From NCBI GenBank assembly GCA_950097015.1, contig CATNEN010000005.1:3835501-3899500 (forward strand): a DNA stretch of 64,000 nt, read 5' to 3'. Positions 45,916 to 56,586 of the stretch are shown here, piece after piece. The DNA comes from Macrostomum hystrix. Its lineage: Eukaryota > Platyhelminthes > Macrostomidae. A program made the translations under genes and the position numbers. Position 1 is the stretch's first letter. Each line of letters begins with the position of its first letter. The notes under the pieces were generated by a model. That model did not search any database. It was not told where the DNA came from and saw nothing but the letters and a program-made list of their open reading frames with translations.

Positions 45916-48495
45916 ACTCAGTGCAGGGACTGTTCGTGAATTCATGCTGACGAATTGTTTTGTGTGTGTGTGTCAGTATTTTATTTGAGTTTCTCAATAG
46001 TGCTAGAGTTGCAAATATTTTTCTTTCGTTTTAAATACGTTTCGTAGCGTTTTTTTTCGAAGTCTTTTACTATTTTCTCCCGTCGTGAGCGTGTATTCCA
46101 TTACTATTAGCTCTTACCTACTTACATAGCCTGAATGTACGCTAGGCTATGTACACCTGGCTCCAGGTGCTAATGACCGAGCTTAGGTGGGTTTCTCTCC
46201 CGGCACAAAATATATAGACTTATGCTCAATCAATGTAGAAGGTAGAAGTCAAGCTAGGTACTCGCTACCAAATTTCGGCCTTGGTCTCAGTTATTACACA
46301 CCCCATGTCTGGGCCCTGGCGACTTTATTCCTGCGCTCCAGGTCTGCGCAAAGTTCCCGCGACCTCCCTCGACCTCAATCATCTCTCTAGATTCCCGTGG
46401 GTCGGCGAACTGGGTGTCTCCAGGGCGGATAACGCTACCCTCCCAGTCGGACTCTCTGACCTGAGCCATGAGCCCGTAGGGACACAAGACAGTCCTAAAA
46501 CGCGGCTTATAGAGATCGTTTCAGGACATTTAAATACGAGAATAGCTAAAAATTGGTCTTGCTTATAAGATACGAATCTCGTATGAGATTCAAATTGACG
46601 CCAGATCGTTTGACATTGATAAGACAGCAACACCAAAATGACCCAGAGCTTATCGTTTCTTTTGGACTTAGAGACCAAGTGAAGTTTGAGCTTACATTGA
46701 CGCCGCATGGTACGGCATAGCGAAACATTGGGTGCGCAGCTGTACTTTAGACTTCTGTGCTTAATAAAGAACTTTTTACTGAGTCCAAACCTATTCAATC
46801 CAACTGCCACTAAAAAAGCTAAAAATAACTAGTAGTGGTCCTTGATTCAAACTTTCTAGCTTGGTGATAAGATTAACATTTTGCCAGCTTTGCGAATGTG
46901 AGTCTGCGCCTCCGCCCAGCACCAAGCTCATGCTCATACGCACGAATAACCCGTCACTTAATAGAAAAAAAACTATTTAAGCCACATTTATTCTGTACTA
47001 AAAGTGTAGCGAAAATATTTTTTACAGGCGCTGAAGCAGTTTGTAATTTTAAAAGCAGTTGATTATTCTGTCTAGCAGGTGAGACTTCCCAGTCTCACGA
47101 AGATCGGTGAGTAATGTTGATGATATTCGACACACTTTTGTATACGTTCGTTTACCAATAACAGACTGCTGTCTTATATATAGGTCTGTCCTTAATCCCT
47201 TATAATTGTAAACCTTCAGGATTAGTCCGTCCGTTTTGCACTAACGATTGAATGTCTTAAATTGACTAATTGTCCAATTGTATAAGTTTTTTTAAAACTT
47301 AAATTAGTTCATCTTCAATTCTAGAGATCGATAAATAAGTGAAGCGAGTGAAATCTTACCTTATTTGGAGTTAAAAATGTAATTAGTTTTATGAGTTTAA
47401 ATAGCTTTTCAATCGTGAGTTAGCAGTTATAATTTATAACATGATTCCAGGGACTACGATTTATTCAGAAAAATTTATGATTCCGATTTTTTTAAGTTTC
47501 CTCTGGTCTTAATTTTGCTCAAAGAAAGTCAAAATTTTCACCATAAAATTTACCATAAAACCATAAAATATGCTTAGAATATCACTCTTACTTTCTTAAG
47601 TCCATTTTTCTCGAGAATCTTTAAGAGAATTTCTGGAGTACATTTTAAAGCAATTTTGCAAGAAAATTCTTACTGGCATGTGTAGTGTCTGCTTATTTCC
47701 GCTTCGCTCGCTACCCCAATCTCTAAACGCTATATATTTTCAGATTTCCCCTGCTGCTATTGAACCGATTGGTAGAACACCGACCCCGGTGAATAGTGAA
47801 TAGTCGCTAGCTTTAAATTCCTCACGCTCCAGCTAGGACATTCATTTTATTACACATGTTAGCTTGCAATTCAGCAATAAGAGATGTACACGACATAAAG
47901 GAACAAGCTAAACAACATATATCTCTCGTCAATGAGTAAAGTTAATAGGTTAATTGGTAATAATGTAAATTAAATTTAAATTACTCTAGTTTTTTCACCG
48001 CACCATGATGGCATCAAGTTGTGAACAATTCTTATGGTCTGCTGGAATCTCAAGAGGTCTCGCAATAGAACCGGAGAGTGATAATTGAACCCAAGTAAAT
48101 TCCGCGAAATTAAAATCTTTATTTTGATCTCTCCACGTGTGTCCAGGTCAAACAAATAAACGTCTTCATTGCAAATTGAAATTATGAGTTGTAAGATAGA
48201 ACCTACTTTCAGACTCGCAAGGTCGTTCGAGCATGGCAAGCTATTTAGCCTCTTAAACTGCTACAATACATCTGCCTGGCGTTTCGATAAGTCGATATGA
48301 TGTTGCACTCCCTTGGCATTTAAGCACCTGCTGAAAGAAAGAAACATTTGAGACCATAGGGAAACTTAGAAAATCGGATTTAAAAACTTTTCTGCACAAT
48401 CGCCCGTTTTCCGCCCCGAGTATGGATTAGATCCTGCACGATTCATTGTTTCAGATTGAACTGCACATGCTTGCATATTACTTTACTTTCTTTTA
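45916..48495. other. Spacer, no gene recognised
   Basis: AT-rich sequence right of the retrotransposon remnant. Short open frames at 46187-46570 and 47976-48239 have no recognisable protein character. No sequence here resembles the flank of copy A. Confidence 0.4.
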
Positions 48496-48499
48496 GTAT

Positions 48500-48745
48500 T
48501 TTGAGGAACAACACTCTACAAGCACACATGCACACATATAAGGTGAGCAGGTACACACTCACACAGGTGTGAACATCTGCCCAGACTTTCTCATCGTCAG
48601 GCAGTGTGCATTCTCACTGCGCCTTGGGGATTGGCCTGATCGTGTGCATAAACAGCACAACAAGCCCCTTAGACTTCTCTCCTGGTCGCAGATTCGAGCT
48701 CAGGGACATTGGTGTGGGAGTCACGCACAAAGCAGATTCCTTCTC
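48500..48745 (-). repeat. Degraded SINE family 1 copy
   Basis: Shares ACACACTCACACAGGTGTGA, GACTTTCTCATCGTCAGGCA and CAGATTCGAGCTCAGGGACA with the other family 1 copies. It has more substitutions and an incomplete tRNA-like head. It lies about 440 bp upstream of copy B and has no counterpart upstream of copy A. Confidence 0.7.
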
Positions 48746-49185
48746 GCTTTTGTGGCTACTCAGTGAACAAAGCTTGAAGGTATTGCTGGTCATGTTTCAA
48801 AACGGAAAATGTATAATTTACTTTTTTGTATTGCAGTATGGATCATTGGACATGCGTGCCGAGCCTTTCTCTGTTGCCCTTATGATTTTATTTATCGTTT
48901 AGATGCTTCGTTTCGTTCTGAACAAACAAAATCGTTCAGCATCGTCCTTCAAATAGAATTAACAAAAACAAGCGTTGGGGTAAAATTACTTTAGAAATTA
49001 TTCCGAATTGCAAACTTCTGGAAAGGCTACATTATACCACAAGCATCACCTTCACATAATCTTTGTCATGCTACTCGCAGAAGAAATGAACGTTTAGTTA
49101 GCAACAATTTATTGCAAAAGTAGTATTGTAGAGTGCTGAGTAAATAGTTTATGCAAAAAGCTATTTCAATCAAAATTCTTCGCAG

Positions 49186-52100
49186 ATGGCGTCACTGCCG
49201 CCTCCACTCATGCGCTCTGCGTCCGGGGCTCAGCAGGTCAGGCTGTGCAGCGTTCAGATCACAGGACTGGCACCTGGTGTGACACCTGAAAAGCTTCGCG
49301 CAAGCTTTAACCAACGAGCCGGTAGGTTTGTGGTTCTCGATGCGACCAAACAGCGGAATAAAAATGCCTGGTGCGCCTTCCTCAACGAACTCACTGAAGA
49401 GGAGGCGGATGAATTTCAGAGAAAGTGGAACAAAATGACACTTCCCGGAACATCCAACAAAGTAGAATGTCAGGTAAACAGAAGTCGCGACGCTTCTGCA
49501 AAAAATCAAAATTTGAATCCGAAGACCCCTTTCCAAAAGCCGGAGAAAGCAAATGTACAAATACTTGGTCTGCCGCCTAATTCAAGAGCAGAAGACCTGG
49601 CCTCGAGATTAGGACAAAAAGCTGGCCAATTCACGGTGCTTCCTGAGGACAAACAGCGCGATAAAACTTCCTGGTGTGCCTATCTGAACGGTCTCACAAT
49701 TGATGAGGCCAGAGAGTTTCAAACGAGGTGGAACAACCAGCTGATACCAGGAACAGAAACTAAACTAAAATGTCAGGTGCTTTCGAACAGAGAAACAGAG
49801 GAACCCAAAGTAGCTAAAACTTCTCAGCAGCCAAACTGCAGTGTCAAAATTTCAGGACTACCACCAAATGTTTCAATTAGCTTCCTGAAAACAATATTCC
49901 GACAGCGGGCCGATCAGTTTGTTGTGCCTCCTGAATCCAAACAGCGAAACAAGAACGATTGGTGCGCTTTTATAAATGGACTTTTAGACAGTGAAGCGCA
50001 AAGTTTTGCATCTCAATGGGATCTCTACAAAATAAAAGACACCCAGTTTGTCCTGCATTGTAAGGTGAAGAGGCCAGTGAAAGCAACACCCATCAATCTG
50101 AGCAATAAACCTGGCCCTAGCTCAGTCAGTAGCACACTTTTGAAGCAAAGCGAGAGACTCGGGGCAAGTGTTACAAGCTCCATGTCTTCTGTGTGCACAA
50201 CACAAAGCGATTTGCCTAAGAGAAGGGGCACGCTGTGCAGACACAATATCACGGGCACCTGCAAATTCGGTGATGACTGCCAGAACATTCATTTTGCCTG
50301 CCCTTCGGACAAAGATTGCGATGACGATGAGTGTTGTCTAGGACACTCGCCAGGCGTGAAGACAGAAAAAGAAGCGCAGGTGGAAGGAGAAATGCGTCTG
50401 TGCATCTTCTATCGATCAGGTATATGCAAATACGATTCACAGTGTCAATTCAAGCACATCGGTTGCTCCGAAGGTGAAGAATGTGAAGATTTTACTTGCT
50501 ATTTCGGACACCCACTTGGCTGGGGAAGCGCCTTCTCAGATCCCAACGAATGCTCGGTGGACTGTGATGACTTGCAGTGCCAGAAGAGCCACCCGATTGG
50601 TCGGAGTAGGCCTTGCCGATTCGGAGACAAGTGCTTCAATGTCGAATGCCGCTTCTTACACCCAGTCAGCCGAAACATCTGTGATGTCGGAGACATGTGC
50701 GAAGAATTCGACTGCACAAAGCTGCATTCCGCATCACGGAAGAAGCTATGTGGGCAGGAGGCCAAGTGCTCGGATGTCCATTGTGAGCTGCTTCACCCCA
50801 TCAGTAGACAGGTCTGCGAAAACAAGAAGACTTGCTCCGACTTTGATTGCAAGAAGCTCCACGACCATGGAAGATTAAAGAAGTGCCGGTCGGGTTCAAA
50901 ATGCAAGCTTGCATTCTGTCCTTGGCTTCATCCTAAAAATAGAGCTGTTTGCAAGTTGGGTGAGAAGTGTGATCAGATCGATTGCTCTGAGCTGCATCCG
51001 CCCGGAAGAGTCAAGCCTTGCAAGTTTCGAGAGCGATGCTGGAATCAAAACTGCGAAGGACTGCACCCTGAGGCCTGGAATCCATGTCCAGACGGTCTTG
51101 GATGCCGCGATGTTAGCTGCTCTTGTACTCACTCTCCAAGACGACCCGTGCCCTGTCCTCAGGGAAGCGACTGCTCAGACAGGGAGTGCAGCCGCCTTCA
51201 TCCGGAGATGAGCAAGGTTCAGCACGCCTTCAAGCCACTGAGAAGCTCATCGCTCAAATCGGAGCACCAGAGAAGAATCGATAGAGAGGCCAACCAACTG
51301 CCAGTGCTGAGTTGTCGGGACGAATTCCTTCAACGACTCCAGAAGGAGAAAGTTCTGATCGTCAGAGCGGAGACGGGCAGCGGCAAGACCACCCAGCTGC
51401 CACAGTACGCGGCGGAGTACTTCGGAGGCCTCGTTATCTGCACACAGCCGCGAGTGATGGCTGCAATCTCCATCGCTCAGCGAGTGGCCGACGAGTTCGA
51501 CGGATGCGATGTGGGCGAGTCCGTCGGCTTCAAGGTGGGTGGCGACAACAGTACACTGGGCACAGACATTATGTTCATGACGGAAGCCTGTCTGATTCGA
51601 TATTGCCAGGACAACGATTCTTTGAACAATGTATCCGTTCTAATCATTGATGAAGCCCACGAACGATCGCTCAACGTTGACATTGTCCTAGGCCTTGCCA
51701 AGCTCATTCGCAATAAGAGGCCTGACAACTTTTACGTAGTCATCGCATCAGCCACAATCGATCCAAGGCAATTCAGAGACTTTTTCAACTGCGATGTACT
51801 TGAGATTCCAGGTAGAATGCATATCGTCTCACTGGAATATATTCCTCCTACTGCAGAAGGGAACCCAGACAAGTTCATTATTAGCCATCTGGTGCCAAAT
51901 CTGGTTAGAGTGCTGACGACTCACACTGAAGGCTACGCTCTCGTGTTTCTTCCAGGTGAGAAGGAAATCCAGGAGGCAATCAAGGCCTTCGAGCAGCAGC
52001 GAACGGAAGACAACTGGGTCGCGCTGCCTCTCTATGGATCACTGCCAAGAGATCAGCAGATGAAGGTTCTCGACTTCAAGCCCAGTCAAGATTCAGATCG

Positions 52101-55100
52101 CCTGATTGCGTTTTGCACCAACGTAGCTGAGACATCGCTTACCATCAACGGAGTGAGGTTGGTGGTCGACTCCGGACTGGCCAAGGAGTCCAGGTTCGAC
52201 GCAAAGAGGCGCATCACAGTGCTTGAGCTGAAGCAGATTTCACAATCCGCTGCGGATCAGAGAAAGGGTCGCGCTGGTAGAACTGCTCCTGGGCACTGCG
52301 TGCGGTTGTACGCTGAGGAGACAGTGAGAAATGCGCAGTTTATTCCTGAAATCCTGCGTTCATCACTTGATCTGGTTATTTTGCAGCTCGTCAAGCTGAA
52401 GCTAAGGCCACTTGACTTTCCATTTCTCGATAAACCAAGCGAAGATATGCTTGTCTACTCGTACCAGACTTTGGTGGATCTTGACTGTCTGACTAGAGAG
52501 AATTCAGGGCGTCTGTCTCAGGTTGGCGAGCTATTCGCTGAGCTCGGACTCGATCCTCGTCTTAGCGCTTTCGTAGCCAGAGCGCATCAGCGCTTCGATC
52601 AGCTGGGTCTGGCGACTACGATTGCTTGCATTCTCACAGCTCCTGGCAGTCTCTTCTTCCTCGGACGCGACAAAGAGAAAAGTGCGGCTCTGCAGAAGAG
52701 AGCCTTGGAGGTTTTTGGTTACGAAAGCGACATTCTGTACGAGGTCAGCGTTTTCGATTCCTGGGCCTCTTCCGGAAAACTCGTTGGTGGCAGGTGCGCT
52801 GACTGTGGCAAGGCAGCTAGAAAGTTCCAGGACAGCTGTAGGTCGTGCCGTGTTGGACACAGCAACGCAAACAAACTTAACAACAAGGTCATAGAGCACA
52901 TTGACAAGTCACGAAACTCTATCCTGAAAACTATTAAGAAGAGCAGGTGGTTCTCCGAGTGCCAGGTCGAGAGTAACTGCGAGGACGCGGTTTTCGTCGT
53001 GAGCAGCTGCCTTGAGCAAGTACTGCCTGAGCAGGTGTCATGCCTGCTGGTACGGCACCTACCTTCAGAGGGTGTGAAAATCCTCACCTCCGACGTTCGA
53101 GCGCGAATTTCAAACACATCAGTTTTCGCGCAGCGCGCGCAAGACTGCCAGTACTTTATTGCTATGCGAGTGATTCAAGCTGTGTCTGGGATGTACATGG
53201 TGGACTGTCTGCACCCAGTGAGAGATCCAAAGACTATTTCTGATAGACAATCGCACCCACTGCAAACGCTCTTCACTGAGCAAAACGTAAGCGCTAATTT
53301 TTTCAGACTTCTCAAAGATGAGATTTTTAGCAACAAGTCGCAACTCACAGAAGAACAGAGAAAGTGGATTGTTCTGTCGCACAATGCCGACGAAGCAAGC
53401 TTGCACGTCTTCGGTAAAAGCACGGACAAGCAGAAGCTTCAAACTGTTTTAAAGTCTTTATTAATCGACAGGAGGCGTCGCTTATTGAAAGAAGAGACTG
53501 AAGTTGCAATTAAGGAAATTTACAAGGTCACACTCTCTGGTGGCCTTCGAGTGGAAAAATTTATTTTCGTTAAGTCAACACGTTCTGAAAATATCTCTTT
53601 GCGACCACATCAGCATGAAAGCGATGATGGAGAATGCATCGGTACTAGCAATGGCCTAACGCAGCTTCTCTTGACCGCACCCTTTGGCACTGATGAATCG
53701 CAAATCCGCTCAATAAGTGAATCAATCGACAAAATTCGCCATGTCAACAAAAACCGACGCGGTCGCGAAAGCAAAAGCTTTAAAATATTAAACTTGCCTG
53801 CCCATTGGACAGAGGCCAATGTGAAAGAGTTAATAAGCCTTGCTGAGTTCGGACAAGCGAGTACAATGATACATTTTTACCCACCAAAGCAAGCCAGCAT
53901 AGGGTCATCCAGTGCGCTTGTTAGAGTTGGCGGTGCGGATCAAGGCGACTCACTGGCCAGTTTGTCGAAGGTTGTTCAGTCAATTGAGCCGTTTCAAATT
54001 CAGCTGCAAAGAAAGAGTGACGGAAGGCCCTTCACTAAAACCGTTTCGCCAGAAGTAAAGTGCTATGAGGAAAAGGTAACGCAGGAGAAGTTTGACATAA
54101 AGTTTCGCGACTCGAAAAGTGCGATCAGCTTCTTCAACAAGGCTCGCGAGGGATCGATTCCAAACTTCTTAGCCGAATGGTGCGCTTCAGTTTATGTGTC
54201 TCACAGCAATCTGTTTCCTGATCTTGAGGACCTCATTGTACGCTCATTCGATGCCACTGTCACACACGCTGAAAGCAAGAAACCCGATGGTACGCTGGAG
54301 ATCAGACTGTTCGGTCCTGATCATGACAAAACTAATCTTGTGGCTAACAAGCTTCGAGGACTGTTCTTACCGACCACGATTCGCTACTTCTCTAGCAAAG
54401 AGAGGACGCTGTTTTTCGAAATCAAGAATTCTGGCCTCTTCGATCGCTGGATGAACGAGCTGAAGCTCGCGTGTGAATTTAAAGACGATCGGAGCTTCCG
54501 AGTTTTCGGACCAAAAGTAAGCCAAGGCACCCTCATGCGGAACATTGCTGACGAGTTCGCTAAAATCGAGAGTCGATATCGCCTCATTCCCCTGGACGCT
54601 GCCACAGCTCAGTTGTTTCGAAGAGGACTTGCTGGAGACTCGATGTTGAAGGATCTGCAGAAGAAGTGGGATGACAAGTGTTTCATCAAGTTTCTGTTCC
54701 ATAGCTCAGAGATAGAAATTTACGCTCGAAACGATGCACAAGTTATTTCACCTTGTGTCAAGGAACTGACTGATCTAATTAGCAAGCTTGGTGGCAAAAA
54801 GAAATTCGGAACAAAGACTTGCGTCCTCTGCAATTCTGAAACAGCTACAGAGAGTTTCTTTGTATGCGGTCACTCGTTCTGCAGATGCGTCAAAAGCTGG
54901 CTTCAAAGTGCCACGGCGACCCCAATCTGCTGCCCGAAGTGCCAGACGGAGATCTCCATTAATGAAATAAAGAGGCTAGCACTGGACTTTGAAGCCCTCG
55001 TCAAACAGATTGTTGCTCAGCACGTTGCTCAAGATAAGTCAATGGATATCGCTTGCTGTATCGTGAGAGGCTGCGACGGCTTTGTAAAGAAAAACGCATA

Positions 55101-56244
55101 CGAACAATGCTCCAGCTGTCAGCACTGGGTCTGTGCCGATTGCAAAACAGTCGACGACATCCTTCATAAGGACAGAGACTGCGCGCAGTTTAAGTCAGCA
55201 AGCACAATGGTAGGAAGGAATTCGCAACTGATCAAAGCAGCCGAAGTATTCGTCCGGCAGAACTGGCCCGCAGATATGCCACAAATCTGCGCGATCGATC
55301 CGAATCCCGGACTGCTTAGCGACCCTCAGTGCCCCGCGTTCAAAGCTTTTGTTTGCGGTTTGCTTTCACTGGGTCGTGGCGCTTTGAGCGAATCTGATGG
55401 ATTTTTCGCCTACCATGGAAGTTCTGCCGAGGCACTCAAGCAAATCTCTCACTATGGATTCGATCCGAAAAGACGATCGGGCCAAGCTTGTGGTCCAGGA
55501 GAATACTTTGGTGTGTCTCCAAGCATTTCAAGAGGCTACACACGAAACTGCGGCGCGATGATTGTTGCCTTCTTGCTGCAAGGAGGCCCTATCAGTCATC
55601 AGCCCGGGTTTTGCTACGTTGTGAACAACCCAACTGATGGCTCAAAGGCGTTTAATCTCCCAGTTTTGGTTGTCTACTTTGATTCTACAACTCCGCGAAT
55701 CGACTTTATTAAACCCTCCTGCGTAAGCTCTGATAGAAGCGACAACGACAAATGGACTTCGCCATTCAGATGGCATTGGTTGAAGGACAATGGCAGCTTT
55801 GAGCCCTACAATGACGATATTAATCGTCTTCTAGAAACACACTACGATGCGCACAAGACGAGGGGCGGACCTTCTGAGATTACTACTCCTGCGATAATAC
55901 GCTACGTTGATGACATTCCACAGCAGTACATCATCAGCTATGCTGTAAACACACAGAAGAACTCTAAAACTGGCTATATTCGCCCAATTCAGCGCCAACA
56001 AGTTCACGTAGCCAGTGTGACGAACACCTGGGAGTTCCGTTCTGAGAGTGGCATCTGGCAGCCGTTTGAGAGCCTGGCCCAGCCGCGCATTCAACAGGCG
56101 TACCAAGCCTACATCCAGGGAGCAGGGAGCTGCAGGGTGGCAGTTCAATTCCCAGGCCGTCCGGAGACATATGAATTGGACTTCCTACTAGGTCAGCAGA
56201 AAAACCTGCAAAGCGGAACCATACGGTTCATCAGGAAGAACTAG
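49186..56244 (+). CDS. Giant RRM-CCCH-DEAH helicase-RING/IBR-ART-WWE protein, copy B
   Basis: Intronless 2352-aa frame, head to head with copy A and with the same domain order. Landmarks: DEAH at residues 822-825; RING1 from Cys1879 (CVLC ... CGHSFC ... CCPKC); an IBR-like unit from Cys1957 with C-x4-C ... CSSC ... CADC ... H-x4-C spacing; ART His2077 (YHGSS) and Tyr2107 (GEYFG); WWE Trp near 2282 and the final ELDFLLGQQKN...IRFIRK. No RING2 with a catalytic Cys follows the IBR; the ART domain takes its place. No Glu is obvious at the third ART position (VLVVYF region), so mono-ADP-ribosylation or loss of activity is more likely than polymer synthesis. It differs from copy A at about a dozen residues outside the island. 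The ATG directly follows the acceptor TTCTTCGCAG. Confidence 0.9.
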   Translation: MASLPPPLMRSASGAQQVRLCSVQITGLAPGVTPEKLRASFNQRAGRFVVLDATKQRNKNAWCAFLNELTEEEADEFQRKWNKMTLPGTSNKVECQVNRSRDASAKNQNLNPKTPFQKPEKANVQILGLPPNSRAEDLASRLGQKAGQFTVLPEDKQRDKTSWCAYLNGLTIDEAREFQTRWNNQLIPGTETKLKCQVLSNRETEEPKVAKTSQQPNCSVKISGLPPNVSISFLKTIFRQRADQFVVPPESKQRNKNDWCAFINGLLDSEAQSFASQWDLYKIKDTQFVLHCKVKRPVKATPINLSNKPGPSSVSSTLLKQSERLGASVTSSMSSVCTTQSDLPKRRGTLCRHNITGTCKFGDDCQNIHFACPSDKDCDDDECCLGHSPGVKTEKEAQVEGEMRLCIFYRSGICKYDSQCQFKHIGCSEGEECEDFTCYFGHPLGWGSAFSDPNECSVDCDDLQCQKSHPIGRSRPCRFGDKCFNVECRFLHPVSRNICDVGDMCEEFDCTKLHSASRKKLCGQEAKCSDVHCELLHPISRQVCENKKTCSDFDCKKLHDHGRLKKCRSGSKCKLAFCPWLHPKNRAVCKLGEKCDQIDCSELHPPGRVKPCKFRERCWNQNCEGLHPEAWNPCPDGLGCRDVSCSCTHSPRRPVPCPQGSDCSDRECSRLHPEMSKVQHAFKPLRSSSLKSEHQRRIDREANQLPVLSCRDEFLQRLQKEKVLIVRAETGSGKTTQLPQYAAEYFGGLVICTQPRVMAAISIAQRVADEFDGCDVGESVGFKVGGDNSTLGTDIMFMTEACLIRYCQDNDSLNNVSVLIIDEAHERSLNVDIVLGLAKLIRNKRPDNFYVVIASATIDPRQFRDFFNCDVLEIPGRMHIVSLEYIPPTAEGNPDKFIISHLVPNLVRVLTTHTEGYALVFLPGEKEIQEAIKAFEQQRTEDNWVALPLYGSLPRDQQMKVLDFKPSQDSDRLIAFCTNVAETSLTINGVRLVVDSGLAKESRFDAKRRITVLELKQISQSAADQRKGRAGRTAPGHCVRLYAEETVRNAQFIPEILRSSLDLVILQLVKLKLRPLDFPFLDKPSEDMLVYSYQTLVDLDCLTRENSGRLSQVGELFAELGLDPRLSAFVARAHQRFDQLGLATTIACILTAPGSLFFLGRDKEKSAALQKRALEVFGYESDILYEVSVFDSWASSGKLVGGRCADCGKAARKFQDSCRSCRVGHSNANKLNNKVIEHIDKSRNSILKTIKKSRWFSECQVESNCEDAVFVVSSCLEQVLPEQVSCLLVRHLPSEGVKILTSDVRARISNTSVFAQRAQDCQYFIAMRVIQAVSGMYMVDCLHPVRDPKTISDRQSHPLQTLFTEQNVSANFFRLLKDEIFSNKSQLTEEQRKWIVLSHNADEASLHVFGKSTDKQKLQTVLKSLLIDRRRRLLKEETEVAIKEIYKVTLSGGLRVEKFIFVKSTRSENISLRPHQHESDDGECIGTSNGLTQLLLTAPFGTDESQIRSISESIDKIRHVNKNRRGRESKSFKILNLPAHWTEANVKELISLAEFGQASTMIHFYPPKQASIGSSSALVRVGGADQGDSLASLSKVVQSIEPFQIQLQRKSDGRPFTKTVSPEVKCYEEKVTQEKFDIKFRDSKSAISFFNKAREGSIPNFLAEWCASVYVSHSNLFPDLEDLIVRSFDATVTHAESKKPDGTLEIRLFGPDHDKTNLVANKLRGLFLPTTIRYFSSKERTLFFEIKNSGLFDRWMNELKLACEFKDDRSFRVFGPKVSQGTLMRNIADEFAKIESRYRLIPLDAATAQLFRRGLAGDSMLKDLQKKWDDKCFIKFLFHSSEIEIYARNDAQVISPCVKELTDLISKLGGKKKFGTKTCVLCNSETATESFFVCGHSFCRCVKSWLQSATATPICCPKCQTEISINEIKRLALDFEALVKQIVAQHVAQDKSMDIACCIVRGCDGFVKKNAYEQCSSCQHWVCADCKTVDDILHKDRDCAQFKSASTMVGRNSQLIKAAEVFVRQNWPADMPQICAIDPNPGLLSDPQCPAFKAFVCGLLSLGRGALSESDGFFAYHGSSAEALKQISHYGFDPKRRSGQACGPGEYFGVSPSISRGYTRNCGAMIVAFLLQGGPISHQPGFCYVVNNPTDGSKAFNLPVLVVYFDSTTPRIDFIKPSCVSSDRSDNDKWTSPFRWHWLKDNGSFEPYNDDINRLLETHYDAHKTRGGPSEITTPAIIRYVDDIPQQYIISYAVNTQKNSKTGYIRPIQRQQVHVASVTNTWEFRSESGIWQPFESLAQPRIQQAYQAYIQGAGSCRVAVQFPGRPETYELDFLLGQQKNLQSGTIRFIRKN
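49576..50292 (+). other. Divergent island in copy B (RRM2, RRM3, first zinc finger)
   Basis: Counterpart of 37805-38490. Copy B is 10 residues longer here and its first CCCH finger has a standard core (CKFGDDCQNIH), whereas copy A has CFLCDSCGRIH. Identity resumes sharply at HFACPSDKDC. Confidence 0.85.
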
Positions 56245-56586
56245 CTGCTTCGTTTGACCTTTACTTAGTACTTACAGTTCTCCATTGGTCGACAAATGTC
56301 CTGAATGTCCCAGCGCTCAAATGTAAAGTGTTCAGAAGATTTAATAAAATCATTCAAGATTGCATCGATAAAGGATAGTAACGAACATATATAGAAGTAG
56401 GAATTATATAACTACTAGGAAAATTCATGCATTCTCACTTTAATGTTGCGTCTTATCATGGATAGAGATCACGTTACTGCGTGTATTACGAGCTAGTATA
56501 TTTCAGGTAATTTTTTTAATTTGAATAACAATTGTTTGCTGGTGAACGGATGCAATATTTTCGTTTTTCAAGTTTTTTCTCAAGTA

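Noticed and set aside
46187-46810. Open frames of 67-143 aa right of the retrotransposon remnant
   Set aside because: Overlapping frames on both strands without recognisable domains, codon bias or splice signals.
32000-56100. Many 60-130-aa frames antisense to or overlapping the giant genes
   Set aside because: They mirror the long coding frame and appear in the same places in both copies because the copies are nearly identical. None has independent motifs.
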